The notes beneath the pieces are model-generated. The model was given only the letters and a program-made list of their open reading frames with translations, searched no databases and had not been told where the DNA came from. Positions 15,950-25,085 of a stretch of DNA of 64,000 nucleotides are shown piece by piece (position 1 is the first letter of the stretch; the number at the start of each line of letters is the position of its first letter). The DNA is taken from NCBI RefSeq assembly GCF_026020075.1, contig NZ_CP102772.1:4976001-5040000 (forward strand), in the 5' to 3' direction. Position numbers and translations under genes: made by a program. The DNA is from Bosea sp. NBC_00550 (lineage in GTDB: Bacteria; Pseudomonadota; Alphaproteobacteria; Rhizobiales; Beijerinckiaceae).

Positions 15950-17041
15950 AAGTGCCTGCGATCGCGGTTGCTCATCGCGAAGAAGCGGCAATAGCTGCAA
16001 GCCCTGGCGTTCGATCTCGGCGAGATACGGCGTGTCGGACAGAATGAACTTGGTGATCCCGAGATCGCGATACTTCTTCAATGATCCGGCAACGTCCGCG
16101 GCCGAGCCGACGAGCCAAGTCGTCCCCGCGCCGCCGCCGCCGAATTTGCCGGGAGCGGTATAGAGGTTGTCGTCCAGCACCTCGCCCCGTTCGGCAAGTT
16201 CGAGCAGCCGTCGCTGGCCGACGGCGACGAAGTTCTGGTGGTCGTGCCAGCCTGCGCCATTCTTCTTTGCCATAGCCGCGACCTTGGCCTCCGCATCGGC
16301 CCAGGCCTGCTCCGTCGTGTCGCGGACCAGCGTCGTGATGCGCAATCCGAACTCCAGCGGGGCAAGCTCTCGGCCGAGCTGGTCGCCCAGCGAGTTGAGG
16401 CGCTCGATCCGCTGGGCGATCTCGGCGAGCGGCTCGCCCCAGAACAGCTGGACATCGGCCTCGGTCGCCGCGACGTGCTCGGCCGCTTCCGACGCGCCGC
16501 CGAAATAGAGCTGGGGGTGCGCCCTGCCTTTGCTAGGCTGGAATCGGGGTTCGACGGTTGAGTTCGAGACCGAAAAATACTGTCCGCGAAAACTGACGCC
16601 TTCCTCGGTCCAGAGCTTGCGCACCAGCTGCATGAACTCCTTGGTCCGGGCGTAGCGCTGTGTCTGGTCGCCTTCCTCGTCTCCATATGCGGCGAGGTCG
16701 TCCTGACCCGAGACGATATTGATCCGCACGCGACCACCACTCAGATGGTCCAGCGTCGCGGCGGCCGAGGCCAGATTGGCAGGTCGCCAATAGCCCGGGC
16801 GGATCGCGATCAGCGGTTCGAATGTTTTCGTTCGCGCAGCCAGGGCGGTCGCCACAGAAAAGGTATCGGGCCGTCCCCAGCCGGTGCCGATCAGGGCCCC
16901 TTTCCATCCGAACCGCTCCAGCGCCAAGGCATGGCTGGTGAGGGCTTCGAGGCTGTTATGGTCAAGGGTGGTGGTGTCGCCTCGGTGACCGGACTTAACA
17001 TCGTTTGGAATGTACCAAAGAAATTCTTGGGCTTTTGTCAT
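15935..17041 (-). CDS. LLM-class flavin-dependent oxidoreductase, alkanesulfonate monooxygenase (SsuD) type
   Basis: A 368-residue flavin-dependent monooxygenase that resembles SsuD, which desulfonates alkanesulfonates with FMNH2 and O2. Seen: N-terminal FLWYIPNDV, RPGYWRPANLASAAATLDH, SGGRVRINIVSG at residues 101-112 (the SsuD counterpart of the family motif), GDQTQRYARTKEFM, and LYFGGASEAAEHVAA. It is convergent with the rightward operon and separated from it by 27 bp holding a strong hairpin. It has no ssuE, ssuC or ssuB neighbour, so alkanesulfonate is a family-level guess only. Confidence 0.9.
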   Translation of the reverse strand: MTKAQEFLWYIPNDVKSGHRGDTTTLDHNSLEALTSHALALERFGWKGALIGTGWGRPDTFSVATALAARTKTFEPLIAIRPGYWRPANLASAAATLDHLSGGRVRINIVSGQDDLAAYGDEEGDQTQRYARTKEFMQLVRKLWTEEGVSFRGQYFSVSNSTVEPRFQPSKGRAHPQLYFGGASEAAEHVAATEADVQLFWGEPLAEIAQRIERLNSLGDQLGRELAPLEFGLRITTLVRDTTEQAWADAEAKVAAMAKKNGAGWHDHQNFVAVGQRRLLELAERGEVLDDNLYTAPGKFGGGGAGTTWLVGSAADVAGSLKKYRDLGITKFILSDTPYLAEIERQGLQLLPLLRDEQPRSQALPAPH

Positions 17042-17452
17042 CGGTTCGGACTGTCAATTCAACCGCGCGCGAATATGGACGTGCGAGACGCATTATATTC
17101 AGCAAGCAATGGAATTTGGGGCCGAAAGAACACGGAATTCGTAGATCTATTGCTATTGTGGGCCGGTCAGGGAGATGGTTCTTCTCAGCGTCGATTCAGC
17201 AGGCGGCCGTGGAAGAACTGGCTATCCGCAGCAATCATCGCCGGTCCGGCACTCTGCAACTGCTACACTCGGCTTCCGGGGGAGGGGCCCGATCTTCGCT
17301 CCCGCATCGACCGGCTCGGTGTCGGCTGGCATTGGCCCGCGCCGTGAAACTGGGATGATCTCGGAAGAGGCGCAGTGGAGCGTTGATCGAGCCTGAATCG
17401 GGGGGCGTCACCCCTTTCCGCATCGAGCGGTGCTCAAGCTCCCGCCGGCACC
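17042..17452. other. Intergenic stretch between the SsuD-type gene and napC
   Basis: 411 bp without a convincing gene. The right-hand part is the 3' flank of the nap operon and the left part the promoter region of the SsuD-type oxygenase. The GGGGGCGTCACCCC sequence near 17400 could form a weak hairpin after napC. I see no copy of the AT-rich operator found upstream of the other oxygenases. Confidence 0.5.
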
Positions 17453-18175
17453 TTATTCGCCCTGGCGCGTCTCGATTTCCGCCAGATAGTTCCGCACAGC
17501 CCGCTCTGGCGCATGCCAGAGGGCGCTGCCCTTGCCCTGCAACTCCGGGGCGTCCTTCCATCCCGGCTCGATGCCGGTCATGTCTGGCAGGAGATGGGCG
17601 ATGCCCTTGTGGCAATCGATGCAGGTTTTCTCTTTCGGTATCAGGTAGCGGCTATGGATTTCGGCCGCGCGGCGGGTTTGCTTTGTGAAGTCCATCGCCA
17701 CGGAAGAATGGCAGTTGCGGCATTCCAGGGAGTCGTTTGCTTTCAGCCTCGCCCATTCATGCTTGGCGAGCTCGAGCCGGTGGTCGAGGAATTTCTGCCG
17801 CGTCGAGATCGTCCCGAAGATCTTGCCCCAGACTTCTTTGGAGGCCTGCATCTTGCGGGCGATCTTGGCGGTCCATTCGTGCGGGACATGGCAGTCGGGA
17901 CACGTCGCGCGCACGCCCGAGCGGTTGGAAAAATGCACCGTCGACTGCAGCTCCTGGTAAACGTTGTCATGCATCTCGTGACATGACGTGCAGAATTTCT
18001 CGGTGTTGGTGATTTCCAGCGCGGTGTTGAAGCCGCCCCAGAAGATCACGCCGCAGATGAAGCCTCCGAGTGTGAGAAACCCAAGGCTGAGATAGGCGCT
18101 CGGCCGGCTGACGATGTGCCAAAAGCGCAGGACGAAGCCCCACAGCCGCAGGATGAAGGATTTGATCCTGGCCAT
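17453..18175 (-). CDS. napC: Periplasmic nitrate reductase, tetraheme cytochrome c NapC
   Basis: Membrane-anchored NapC/NirT-family cytochrome that takes electrons from quinol and passes them to NapB/NapA in the periplasm. 240 residues with one N-terminal membrane helix (about 27-49) and four CXXCH haem sites (CTSCH, CPDCH, CRNCH, CIDCH). It is the last gene of napEFDABC, 12 bp after napB. Confidence 0.97.
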   Translation of the reverse strand: MARIKSFILRLWGFVLRFWHIVSRPSAYLSLGFLTLGGFICGVIFWGGFNTALEITNTEKFCTSCHEMHDNVYQELQSTVHFSNRSGVRATCPDCHVPHEWTAKIARKMQASKEVWGKIFGTISTRQKFLDHRLELAKHEWARLKANDSLECRNCHSSVAMDFTKQTRRAAEIHSRYLIPKEKTCIDCHKGIAHLLPDMTGIEPGWKDAPELQGKGSALWHAPERAVRNYLAEIETRQGE

Positions 18176-18187
18176 CGTCTCGCCCCG

Positions 18188-18658
18188 CTATGGCTTTCGG
18201 CCGATGTCTTTGGCGTCCTGAAACTGGTTCTGGACCAGCGGCGGGACGTCGGTCTGCTGAACGTGGCAGGCGGTGCAGAAATAGCGCCGCGGCGTCACGT
18301 CGGAGAGCACTTGCCCATCCCGGTCCTGGAAATGGGTGATGCTGATCATCGGCGCGCCCGAGCCTTCCGTGAACTCGCGCTTGTGGCAGTCCATGCAGCG
18401 GTTGGTGTTGACCGTGAGCTGGTAGCCATCGATGGCGTGCGGGATCACCGGCGGTTGCTCCGGATAGTTCCGCATGCGCTTGACGTCGTCGACGATCGGG
18501 CGGCCGAGGGCGGGCACCCGGTCGAGCGCCATCGGATCGGAGGTGCCGGTCAGGCGTGGGACGATCTTCACTGGCGCGCCCTCCTGCGAGAGCGCGGCAC
18601 CGAAAGCGAGGACGAGGCACGCCGCCAGGGCGGCCCCAAGGACGGCCCGCGAGCGCAT
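18188..18658 (-). CDS. napB: Periplasmic nitrate reductase, diheme cytochrome c NapB
   Basis: Small electron-transfer subunit of the NapAB complex. The chosen ATG at 18658 gives a 156-residue precursor with a signal peptide (MRSRAVLGAALAACLVLAFG) and two haem sites (CMDCH, CTACH). The conserved DRVPALGRPIVDD and NYPEQPPVIPH segments are present. An in-frame ATG at 18691 would overlap napA by 28 bp and would spoil the signal peptide, so it is less likely. Gap to napA is only 5 bp. Confidence 0.95.
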   Translation of the reverse strand: MRSRAVLGAALAACLVLAFGAALSQEGAPVKIVPRLTGTSDPMALDRVPALGRPIVDDVKRMRNYPEQPPVIPHAIDGYQLTVNTNRCMDCHKREFTEGSGAPMISITHFQDRDGQVLSDVTPRRYFCTACHVQQTDVPPLVQNQFQDAKDIGRKP

Positions 18659-18663
18659 CACGC

Positions 18664-21159
18664 TCAGACCGCGAGGATCTTGACCGCGCATTTCTTGAAA
18701 TCCGTCTGCTTGGAGATGGGGTCAGTGGCGTCGAGCGTCGTCTTGTTGATGAGCTGGCTTGCGTCGAACCAGGGCACGAAGACCACGCCTGGCGGCATGC
18801 GGTTGCGTCCGCGCGTCTCGACGCGGGTGCGCATCTCGCCCCGGCGCGAGATCACTCGGATCTCGGCACCCTGGTTGAGCCCGCGTTTGCGGGCGTCCTC
18901 GGGGTGCATGAAGCAGCGCGCACCCGGGAAGGCTTTGTAGAGCTCCGGCACGCGCATGGTCATCGAGCCTGAATGCCAATGTTCCAGCACGCGGCCGGTG
19001 ACGAGCCAGAAATCATACTCGCCATCGGGCGATTCCGCCGGCGGCTCGTAGGGGACCGCGATGATCCGGGCCTTGCCGTCCTTGTTGCCGTAGAACTCGA
19101 CGCCCTTGCCCGGTTTCACATAGGGGTCCAGCCCCTCGCGATAACGCCAGAGCGTCTCCTTGCCGTCCACCACCGGCCAGCGCAGCCCCCTGACCTGATG
19201 ATAAAGATCATAAGGACCGAGGTCGTGGCCATGACCTCGGCCGAACGTCGCATACTCTTCAAATAACCCCTTCTGGACATAGAAACCGAAGTTCTTGGCT
19301 TCGAAATTGTCGTATTCCGCATCGATTTCGCTCGCTGCGAACTGGTCGACCTGGCCGTTGCGATACAGCACGTCGAACAGCGTCTTGCCCTTATAGTTCG
19401 GGTTGGCGTCGAGGATCTCCGCGGGCCAGACTTCGTCGGTGGTGAAGCGCTTCGAGAACTCCATGAGCTGCCAGAGGTCGGAGCGCGCCTCGCCTGGCGC
19501 CTGGACGAGCTGGTGCCAGACATGGGTGCGCCGCTCGGCATTGCCGTAGGCGCCTTCCTTCTCGACCCACATCGCCGCCGGCAGAATGAGATCGGCAGCC
19601 ATTGCCGTCACTGTCGGATAGGCATCCGAGACGACGATGAAGTTCTCCGGATTGCGGTAGCCGGGATAGGCTTCGTTGGCGTTGTTCGGTGAGGCCTGAA
19701 GGTTGTTGTTGACCTGAATCCAGTAGAAATTCAGCTTTCCGTCCTTGAGCATGCGGTCCTGCTCGACGGCATGGTAGCCGGGCTTCTCCGGGATGATGCC
19801 GTGTGGAATGCGCCAGATCTCCTCGGCATGCTTGCGGTGCTCGGGATTGGTCACGACCATGTCCGCCGGCAAGCGATGCGCGAAGGTGCCGACCTCGCGC
19901 GCCGTGCCGCAGGCCGAGGGCTGGCCGGTGAGCGAGAAGGGGCTGTTGCCCGGCTCCGAGATCTTTCCGGTCAGCAGATGCAGGTTGTAGACGAGCTGGT
20001 TCGCCCAGACCCCGCGCACATGCTGGTTGAAGCCCATCGTCCAGAACGAGGTGACCTTGCGCTTGGGGTCGGCATAGAGCTCGGCAAGCTGCTGAAGGAA
20101 GCCGGGTTCGACCCCGGTCAGGGACGAGACCTTCTCCAGCGTGTAGTCCTTCACGAAGGCGGCATAGGCCTCGAAATCGATGGGCGTCGTGGCGCCGACA
20201 TCGGCCGCCTTCTTCGCCTTGACCTCGCGCGGATCGTCCGGCCGGAGGCCATAGCCGATCTCGGTCGCGCCCTTCACGAAGGTCGTATGCTTGTCAACGA
20301 AGTCCTTGTTCACCCGGCCGGTCGAGATGATGTGGTGGGCGATGTAGTTCAGGATCGCCAGGTCGGTGCCCGGCTTGAAGACGATCGGGATGTCGGCGAG
20401 ATCGGAGCTCCGGTGGGTATAGGTCGAGAGCACCGCGACCTTCACATGCGGCTGGCCGAGGCGGCGATCCGTCACCCGCGTCCATAGAATCGGGTGCATC
20501 TCCGCCATGTTGGAGCCCCAGAGCACGAAGGCGTCGGCATGCTCGAAATCGTCGTAGCAGCCCATCGGCTCGTCCATGCCGAAGGTGCGCATGAAGGCGT
20601 AGGCGGCCGATGCCATGCAGTGGCGGGCGTTGGGGTCGAGATTGTTGGAGCGGAAGCCGGCCCGCATCAGCTTGGTCGCGGCATAGCCCTCGAAGATCGT
20701 CCACTGGCCGGAGCCGAACATGCCGAGCGCGGTCGGGCCCTTGGCCTTGAGCGTCTCCTTGGCCTTGGCGGCCATGGTGTCGAAGGCCTCTCCCCATGAG
20801 ACCGGGGTGAACTCGCCGTCCTTGGAGTAGACGCCGTTCCTCTTGCGCAGCAGCGGCTGGGTCAGCCGGTCGCTGCCGTACATGATCTTGGAGAGGAAAT
20901 AGCCCTTGATGCAGTTCAGGCCGCGGTTGACGTCGGCCTTCATGTCGCCGTGCGTGGCGATGACACGCCCTTCCTTGACGCCGACCATCACCCCGCAGCC
21001 CGTGCCGCAAAAGCGGCAGGGCGCCTTGGACCATTTGATCTGCAGGCTGTCGACGCCGCCGGTCACCGGCTGGGCCTCGGCGGGAACGCTCATATTGGCG
21101 GCGAGCGCGGCAACGCCGGCTGCATGCGCCTTCAGCATCTCGCGACGGGACAGGGTCAT
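18664..21159 (-). CDS. napA: Periplasmic nitrate reductase catalytic subunit NapA
   Basis: Molybdenum enzyme that reduces nitrate to nitrite in the periplasm. 831 residues, normal length. Seen: twin-arginine leader [16 protein letters not shown]; [4Fe-4S] ligands Cys48, Cys51, Cys55 and Cys83; and Cys181 in [10 protein letters not shown], the expected ligand of the Mo-bis-MGD cofactor. The C-terminal domain has [16 protein letters not shown]. The ATG overlaps the napD stop by 4 bp. The protein looks intact and functional. Confidence 0.98.
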   Translation of the reverse strand: MTLSRREMLKAHAAGVAALAANMSVPAEAQPVTGGVDSLQIKWSKAPCRFCGTGCGVMVGVKEGRVIATHGDMKADVNRGLNCIKGYFLSKIMYGSDRLTQPLLRKRNGVYSKDGEFTPVSWGEAFDTMAAKAKETLKAKGPTALGMFGSGQWTIFEGYAATKLMRAGFRSNNLDPNARHCMASAAYAFMRTFGMDEPMGCYDDFEHADAFVLWGSNMAEMHPILWTRVTDRRLGQPHVKVAVLSTYTHRSSDLADIPIVFKPGTDLAILNYIAHHIISTGRVNKDFVDKHTTFVKGATEIGYGLRPDDPREVKAKKAADVGATTPIDFEAYAAFVKDYTLEKVSSLTGVEPGFLQQLAELYADPKRKVTSFWTMGFNQHVRGVWANQLVYNLHLLTGKISEPGNSPFSLTGQPSACGTAREVGTFAHRLPADMVVTNPEHRKHAEEIWRIPHGIIPEKPGYHAVEQDRMLKDGKLNFYWIQVNNNLQASPNNANEAYPGYRNPENFIVVSDAYPTVTAMAADLILPAAMWVEKEGAYGNAERRTHVWHQLVQAPGEARSDLWQLMEFSKRFTTDEVWPAEILDANPNYKGKTLFDVLYRNGQVDQFAASEIDAEYDNFEAKNFGFYVQKGLFEEYATFGRGHGHDLGPYDLYHQVRGLRWPVVDGKETLWRYREGLDPYVKPGKGVEFYGNKDGKARIIAVPYEPPAESPDGEYDFWLVTGRVLEHWHSGSMTMRVPELYKAFPGARCFMHPEDARKRGLNQGAEIRVISRRGEMRTRVETRGRNRMPPGVVFVPWFDASQLINKTTLDATDPISKQTDFKKCAVKILAV

Positions 21160-21443
21160 GGGTCTACTCCAATGTCGTCGAGGCTTTCGAGGTTTTCGAT
21201 CTGCTCGAACACCATGTTGGCCGACAGCACCCCGTCGATCAGGCTGATGGCAGCCAGGCGGTCGCCGATCACGCCGGTGCTCGATCCCTCCAGCACGATC
21301 ACGATTTTGCCGTTCTCGACTCGGTGCACCTCGGTCTCCGGCAGCTCGCGGATGCTGGTCAGCACGGCATCGACGCGCGCCGGCAGGGCCGAGACCACGG
21401 CGCTCGATATGTGATGGAAGCGGCGGCCCGACTCTTCAGCCAT
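21156..21443 (-). CDS. napD: NapD, Tat chaperone for NapA
   Basis: Cytoplasmic proofreading chaperone that binds the twin-arginine leader of NapA and holds it until the cofactor is inserted. 95 residues from ATG 21443, which overlaps the napF stop region by 8 bp. Seen: [40 protein letters not shown] and [15 protein letters not shown], all characteristic of NapD. Confidence 0.95.
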   Translation of the reverse strand: MAEESGRRFHHISSAVVSALPARVDAVLTSIRELPETEVHRVENGKIVIVLEGSSTGVIGDRLAAISLIDGVLSANMVFEQIENLESLDDIGVDP

Positions 21444-21945
21444 CTGCTGCCTCCTGGCTGCGGGGTGATACGGCGACGGCCTGCGCCGGGCAGACCGCGA
21501 TACAGGCGCCGCAACCGCTGCAGCGATCGGCCGCCAACTCGGGCAATGGAGGCCCGCCGAGCTGCGGGCGGAAGCGGATCGCCGCCTCCGGGCAGACATC
21601 GCCGCAGCTCTGGCAGACGATGCCGCGGCTCGCGAAGCATTCCGGGCCGATCACGGCCAGATGCTCAAAAGCGGGGATGGCACGGTCGAACACCGGCTCG
21701 GGACAGGCATCGGCACAGGCGCCGCAGAAGCTGCACTCGCTCCCGGTGAAGTCGATGGCGGCCCGGCCGGCCTCGTCGAGCGCGATGATGTGCTGCGGGC
21801 AAGCAGGAACACAGGCTCCGCAACCGGTGCAGGCCGCCGCGATCGACGCCGTACGGGACCAAGGCGGGCGCACCTTGTCGGGCAGTGAGAGGCGCCGGCC
21901 TGTCAGGAAGTTGCGGCGTCCGCGATCGATGACAACCCGTTCCAT
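21436..21945 (-). CDS. napF: NapF, ferredoxin-type accessory protein
   Basis: Cytoplasmic iron-sulfur protein thought to help mature NapA. 169 residues. Cys clusters typical of [4Fe-4S] ferredoxins are seen: CTGCGACVPACP, CSFCGACADACP, CQSCGDVCP and CSGCGACIAVCP. The N-terminal DRGRRNFLTGR is typical of NapF. It lies 10 bp after napE. Confidence 0.95.
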   Translation of the reverse strand: MERVVIDRGRRNFLTGRRLSLPDKVRPPWSRTASIAAACTGCGACVPACPQHIIALDEAGRAAIDFTGSECSFCGACADACPEPVFDRAIPAFEHLAVIGPECFASRGIVCQSCGDVCPEAAIRFRPQLGGPPLPELAADRCSGCGACIAVCPAQAVAVSPRSQEAADG

Positions 21946-21955
21946 CGGCCCGTCC

Positions 21956-22150
21956 TCAATGTGGCGGGCCAGGTGGGCCGAGAATGATTTGGAACATCCA
22001 CACCAGGAAGCCGTAACCGCCGACCACTCCTACCGCGATGATCGGCCAGATCAGCACCGCCAGGGTCAGGAAAGCCAGGAATTCGGCTCGCCTCGTGGGC
22101 TCTTCTGTGGTGGTCGCCGGGCCGCTCGCCCGTGCAGACTCGGTCGCCAT
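21956..22150 (-). CDS. napE: NapE, small membrane protein of the nap operon
   Basis: A 64-residue protein with one hydrophobic helix (FLTLAVLIWPIIAVGVVGGY) followed by FLVWMFQIILGPPGPP, the NapE signature. Its function is not known. It is the first gene of napEFDABC. Confidence 0.93.
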   Translation of the reverse strand: MATESARASGPATTTEEPTRRAEFLAFLTLAVLIWPIIAVGVVGGYGFLVWMFQIILGPPGPPH

Positions 22151-22282
22151 CTCCGGTCCTTTCGCGTTCGGGCGTTCATAAATCGCGCCGTCGCCAGATT
22201 AGAGATCGAAAAAAGAGAATATGGATTTGGCGGAGCTTGTCTACACAGTTGTGGCGTTCGGAATGCACGCGCATCGCTAGGT

Positions 22283-22296
22283 TTGATTTAGCGCAA
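22283..22296. promoter_or_regulatory. FixK/FNR-type box upstream of napE
   Basis: TTGATTTAGCGCAA fits the alphaproteobacterial FixK2 pattern TTG(A/C)-N6-(T/G)CAA. It is about 133 bp upstream of the napE ATG in an otherwise gene-free stretch (22151-22478). Control of nap by oxygen-responsive Crp/FNR regulators is well known; assigning this exact site is inference. I could not place a confident -10 or start site. Confidence 0.6.
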
Positions 22297-22478
22297 ATGC
22301 TTCAGGAAATGGCTGAACCCGAAGTCGGATGCAGTGCGCCCGACTTTCCGCTGGGGTTCGTTTTGATGCCAGAATGACAAGCCGACTGACGTCATCTGCG
22401 GGGTCGCGATGGCTTTCGCGGCCAGAGCTTGAGTGCGCGTTTCCGGATTCGGTCTCAATGTCCGCCGATGGCGGATGT

Positions 22479-24001
22479 CGTTGAAAAAGTCGTCGTTGCT
22501 GCGGGTGTGAAGTCCTGATTCAGTCGTCTTGGGCGGAGGGCGGCGCGATGATGGGTGAACGGCGGGTGGCGCAGGAGGCGCTGTTCTACGAGTTCAGTCT
22601 TGAGCGTCACGTGCCGGACGATCATTGGGTGCGGTCGATAGACCGGTTCGTCGATCTTTCCGAGATCCGCGCACATCTGCGGCCGTTCTACAGCGAGATG
22701 GGTCGGCCCTCGATCGATCCGGAGCTGATGATCCGGATGCTGCTCATCGGCTATTGCTTCGGCATCCGTTCCGAGCGGCGCCTGTGCGAGGAGGTGCACC
22801 TGAACCTCGCCTATCGCTGGTTCTGCCGGCTCGGGCTTGAGGGCGACGTTCCCGATCACTCGACCTTCTCGAAGAACCGGCATGGCCGCTTCCGCGAGAG
22901 CGATCTTCTGCGTGAGCTGTTCGAGACGACCGTCCGGCGTTGCATCGAAGAAGGGCTCGTGGGCGGAGAAGGCTTCGCGGTCGATGCCAGCCTGATCAAG
23001 GCCGATGCGAACAAGCAACGTTCCGCGGACGCCTCAGAGCTGGTCGACTGGCACGATCTCGCCCGGACGCGTCGCTCGGTGCGCGAATATCTCGATACGC
23101 TCGATGAGGCCGCCTGGGGCGCGGCGAGCGAGGCGAAGCCGAAGTTCGTGTCGCGCGCCGATCCGGCCGCGCAATGGACCGGCGCTTTGAAGGGGCATGC
23201 CTTCTTCGCCTACGCCACCAACTACCTGATCGACCTCGACCACGCCGTCATCGTCGATGTCGAGGCCAGCCGCGCCATCCGGCAGGCCGAAGTCGGCTCG
23301 GCCCGGACCATGCTCGACCGAACGCAGGAGCGTTTTGGCCTCTGGCCGGCCAGGCTAGCCGCCGACAGCGCCTATGGCTCGGCCGAGAACCTCGCCTGGC
23401 TGGTGCATAAGCGCGGGATCGAGCCGCATATCCCGGTCTTCGACAAATCCCAGCGCAGCGACGGCACCTTCAGCCGCTCCGACTTCGCCTATGACCACGC
23501 GCGCGATCGCTACACCTGCCCGGGCGGGAAGGAGTTGAGGCCGCGCCAGAAGGCCTATCGAACCGAGCGGCCGCTCGTCGATGACGAGGGCATGATGCGT
23601 TACCGCGCCAGCAAGTTCGACTGCGACGCCTGCTCGCTGAAGCCGCAGTGCTCACCCAACATGCCCGCTCGCAAGATCCTGCGCTCGATCCATGAGGGCG
23701 CCCGCGACATGGCCAGGGACATCGCCGAGACCGACGCCTATGTCACCTCGCGGCGCGAACGGAAAAAGGTCGAGATGCTGTTTGCTCACCTCAAGCGCAT
23801 CTTGCGGCTCGACCGGTTGCGACTGCGCGGACCGAATGGCGCCAGAGACGAGTTCCACCTCGCCGCAGCAGCCCAGAACCTCAGGAAGCTCGCCAAACTC
23901 AAGCCAAACGGGCCGCAGGTCAGGCCTGCCTGACCAAGCGAAGCCCTACTCTGCTAAATCCGCTCCCGCCAGCGCCGATCTCAGGGCCGACTTTTTCAAC
24001 G
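22479..24001 (+). mobile_element. Complete IS1182-family insertion sequence
   Basis: About 1.52 kb bounded by an inverted repeat CGTTGAAAAAGTCG (22479-22492) and its complement (23988-24001), enclosing one transposase gene. It lies between the nap promoter region and the left end of the tRNA-Ser island, outside the att repeat by 143 bp. I could not see a target-site duplication. Confidence 0.85.
22548..23933 (+). CDS. IS1182-family transposase
   Basis: DDE transposase of 461 residues, full length. Seen: N-terminal FYEFSLERHVPDDHWVRSID and FYSEMGRPSIDPELMIRMLL (the N-terminal transposase domain), FAVDASLIKADANKQRS with the first catalytic Asp, DSAYGSAENLAWL with the second, a Cys-rich insert FDCDACSLKPQCSP, and C-terminal RRERKKVEMLFAHLKRILRL with the Glu. 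It appears intact, so the element could be mobile. Confidence 0.95.
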   Translation: MMGERRVAQEALFYEFSLERHVPDDHWVRSIDRFVDLSEIRAHLRPFYSEMGRPSIDPELMIRMLLIGYCFGIRSERRLCEEVHLNLAYRWFCRLGLEGDVPDHSTFSKNRHGRFRESDLLRELFETTVRRCIEEGLVGGEGFAVDASLIKADANKQRSADASELVDWHDLARTRRSVREYLDTLDEAAWGAASEAKPKFVSRADPAAQWTGALKGHAFFAYATNYLIDLDHAVIVDVEASRAIRQAEVGSARTMLDRTQERFGLWPARLAADSAYGSAENLAWLVHKRGIEPHIPVFDKSQRSDGTFSRSDFAYDHARDRYTCPGGKELRPRQKAYRTERPLVDDEGMMRYRASKFDCDACSLKPQCSPNMPARKILRSIHEGARDMARDIAETDAYVTSRRERKKVEMLFAHLKRILRLDRLRLRGPNGARDEFHLAAAAQNLRKLAKLKPNGPQVRPA

Positions 24002-24144
24002 GTATCGGCGCAACCCGGACTTTGAGATGCGCGCAATCGCGCGTGCGGGCGCAACGGGTTCACCCGATCGCAGTCGCGGAGGCATGCAGATATTGCTGCC
24101 TCGTTTGCAAATTTAATTAAATCAATGATTTGCTTGGGTATTGC

Positions 24145-24158
24145 TGGCGGACAGGGCG
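24145..24158 (+). repeat. Left attachment site (14-bp copy of tRNA-Ser 3' end)
   Basis: TGGCGGACAGGGCG, identical to the last 14 bases of the tRNA-Ser gene (read as complement) at 43429-43442. The following bases GTCCGCCA complete an 8-bp hairpin with the repeat itself (24145-24165), a feature not shared with the right copy. Confidence 0.75.
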
Positions 24159-24165
24159 TCCGCCA

Positions 24166-24590
24166 CGATACGTTTAATATCAATGCGTTATGTATAGACT
24201 GTCCAATTTTCCCATCATGCGTCCCATCTCCAGACGGCAGCATGGGGGCGTTGGGGATGGTCAACGCCGGGACATCGTGTCGGGCGCACCCTTAGACGAA
24301 AGTTCTAGCCAATAGTCCCCTGTTCGTTGGACGCCACCCAACAATCAGCCCTGACGCTCGATTGTGCCGATAAAGGTCTTCTCCAGCAAGGTCATTGCCG
24401 TCGACCCAAGCACCGCATCGAGGCCGGCGAGAAGCCTGGGTGAGCGGCAGCTGCCAGCCCGCCTCCGAGCCTGGCGGAATCCGCCCACACGCCTTGGCGC
24501 TTGGCGAGAGCCGCTCCCGGCTGCACGATCACTGCGGCCACTTGCGCCTCCGTCCGACGACCGACGCGTCACGCTCCCCAGCGGTCAGCC
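24166..24590. other. Gene-free left end of the island
   Basis: About 425 bp. The first 150 bp are AT-rich (including AAATTTAATTAAATC-like sequence just outside the repeat). On the minus strand a short open frame ends with LLEKTFIGTIERQG near 24345-24430; it reads like the tail of a lost gene, but I do not recognise it. No intact gene is seen. Confidence 0.4.
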
Positions 24591-25085
24591 CTAACGCAAG
24601 ACGGTCTTCATCAACGCCTTCTCGAGCGCCAGCATCTCGGGCACGTCTAATCCGCTTACGTCGCGTGTTCGGGTGTGGGAGGTGTTTACCGTGGCGGTGG
24701 ACTCAATCGTCGTCTTGGCGCCGTAGCTTCTGGGGCTCAGCTTCATCACGCGCCATTGGTAGGCCTGGATCTTCACACGGGTCGCGTTGACGTTTTCCTC
24801 GGTGCAGTTTTCGATCAGCTCGTTGATCTTGTCGAATTCCACATGGGCCAAACACTCGCGCGCGCGCGCCAATTGCGCGGCAAACTCGGGATGGTGCACC
24901 CTCCAATAGCCAACCTGATACCGGCTCGGCATGCCCGGACGCTGGCAAATTGTTCCAAGGTCATGACCCTCGATCATAAGGCAACAGATTTCGTCCCCGA
25001 TCTCCTCGGAGTATGGGAAGGATGGTGGCCGCCCTGCGCGTCTGGGGATGGAAACAACTTCCGCGCGTCTTGCGGCGGTCTTCAT
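24591..25085 (-). CDS. Phage terminase small subunit-like protein
   Basis: A 164-residue protein that resembles terminase small subunits, which recognise phage DNA for packaging. Seen: AGRPPSFPYSEEIGDEICCLM, EGHDLGTICQRPGMPSRYQV (HTH of the family), WRVHHPEFAAQLARARE, and a C-terminal RVKIQAYQWRVMKLSPRSYG, the usual family layout. The ATG at 25085 overlaps the upstream HTH gene by 4 bp. No large terminase, portal or capsid gene is in the window. In phage-inducible islands a lone TerS can redirect packaging; in many chromosomal islands such genes are remnants. Which applies here is open. Confidence 0.7.
   Translation of the reverse strand: MKTAARRAEVVSIPRRAGRPPSFPYSEEIGDEICCLMIEGHDLGTICQRPGMPSRYQVGYWRVHHPEFAAQLARARECLAHVEFDKINELIENCTEENVNATRVKIQAYQWRVMKLSPRSYGAKTTIESTATVNTSHTRTRDVSGLDVPEMLALEKALMKTVLR

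Noticed and set aside
18658..18691. napB start at ATG 18691
   Set aside because: It would place eleven mostly polar residues before the signal peptide and overlap napA by 28 bp; the ATG at 18658 gives a normal signal peptide.
22470..24010. A target-site duplication around the complete IS1182-family element
   Set aside because: Flanks GATGT and GTATC do not match at any length worth reporting; the exact ends of the element may also differ by a base or two.
24345..24572. A short minus-strand gene ending LLEKTFIGTIERQG
   Set aside because: The N-terminal part is Arg/Ser-rich noise and there is no ribosome binding site; at best the last 15 codons are the tail of a lost gene.
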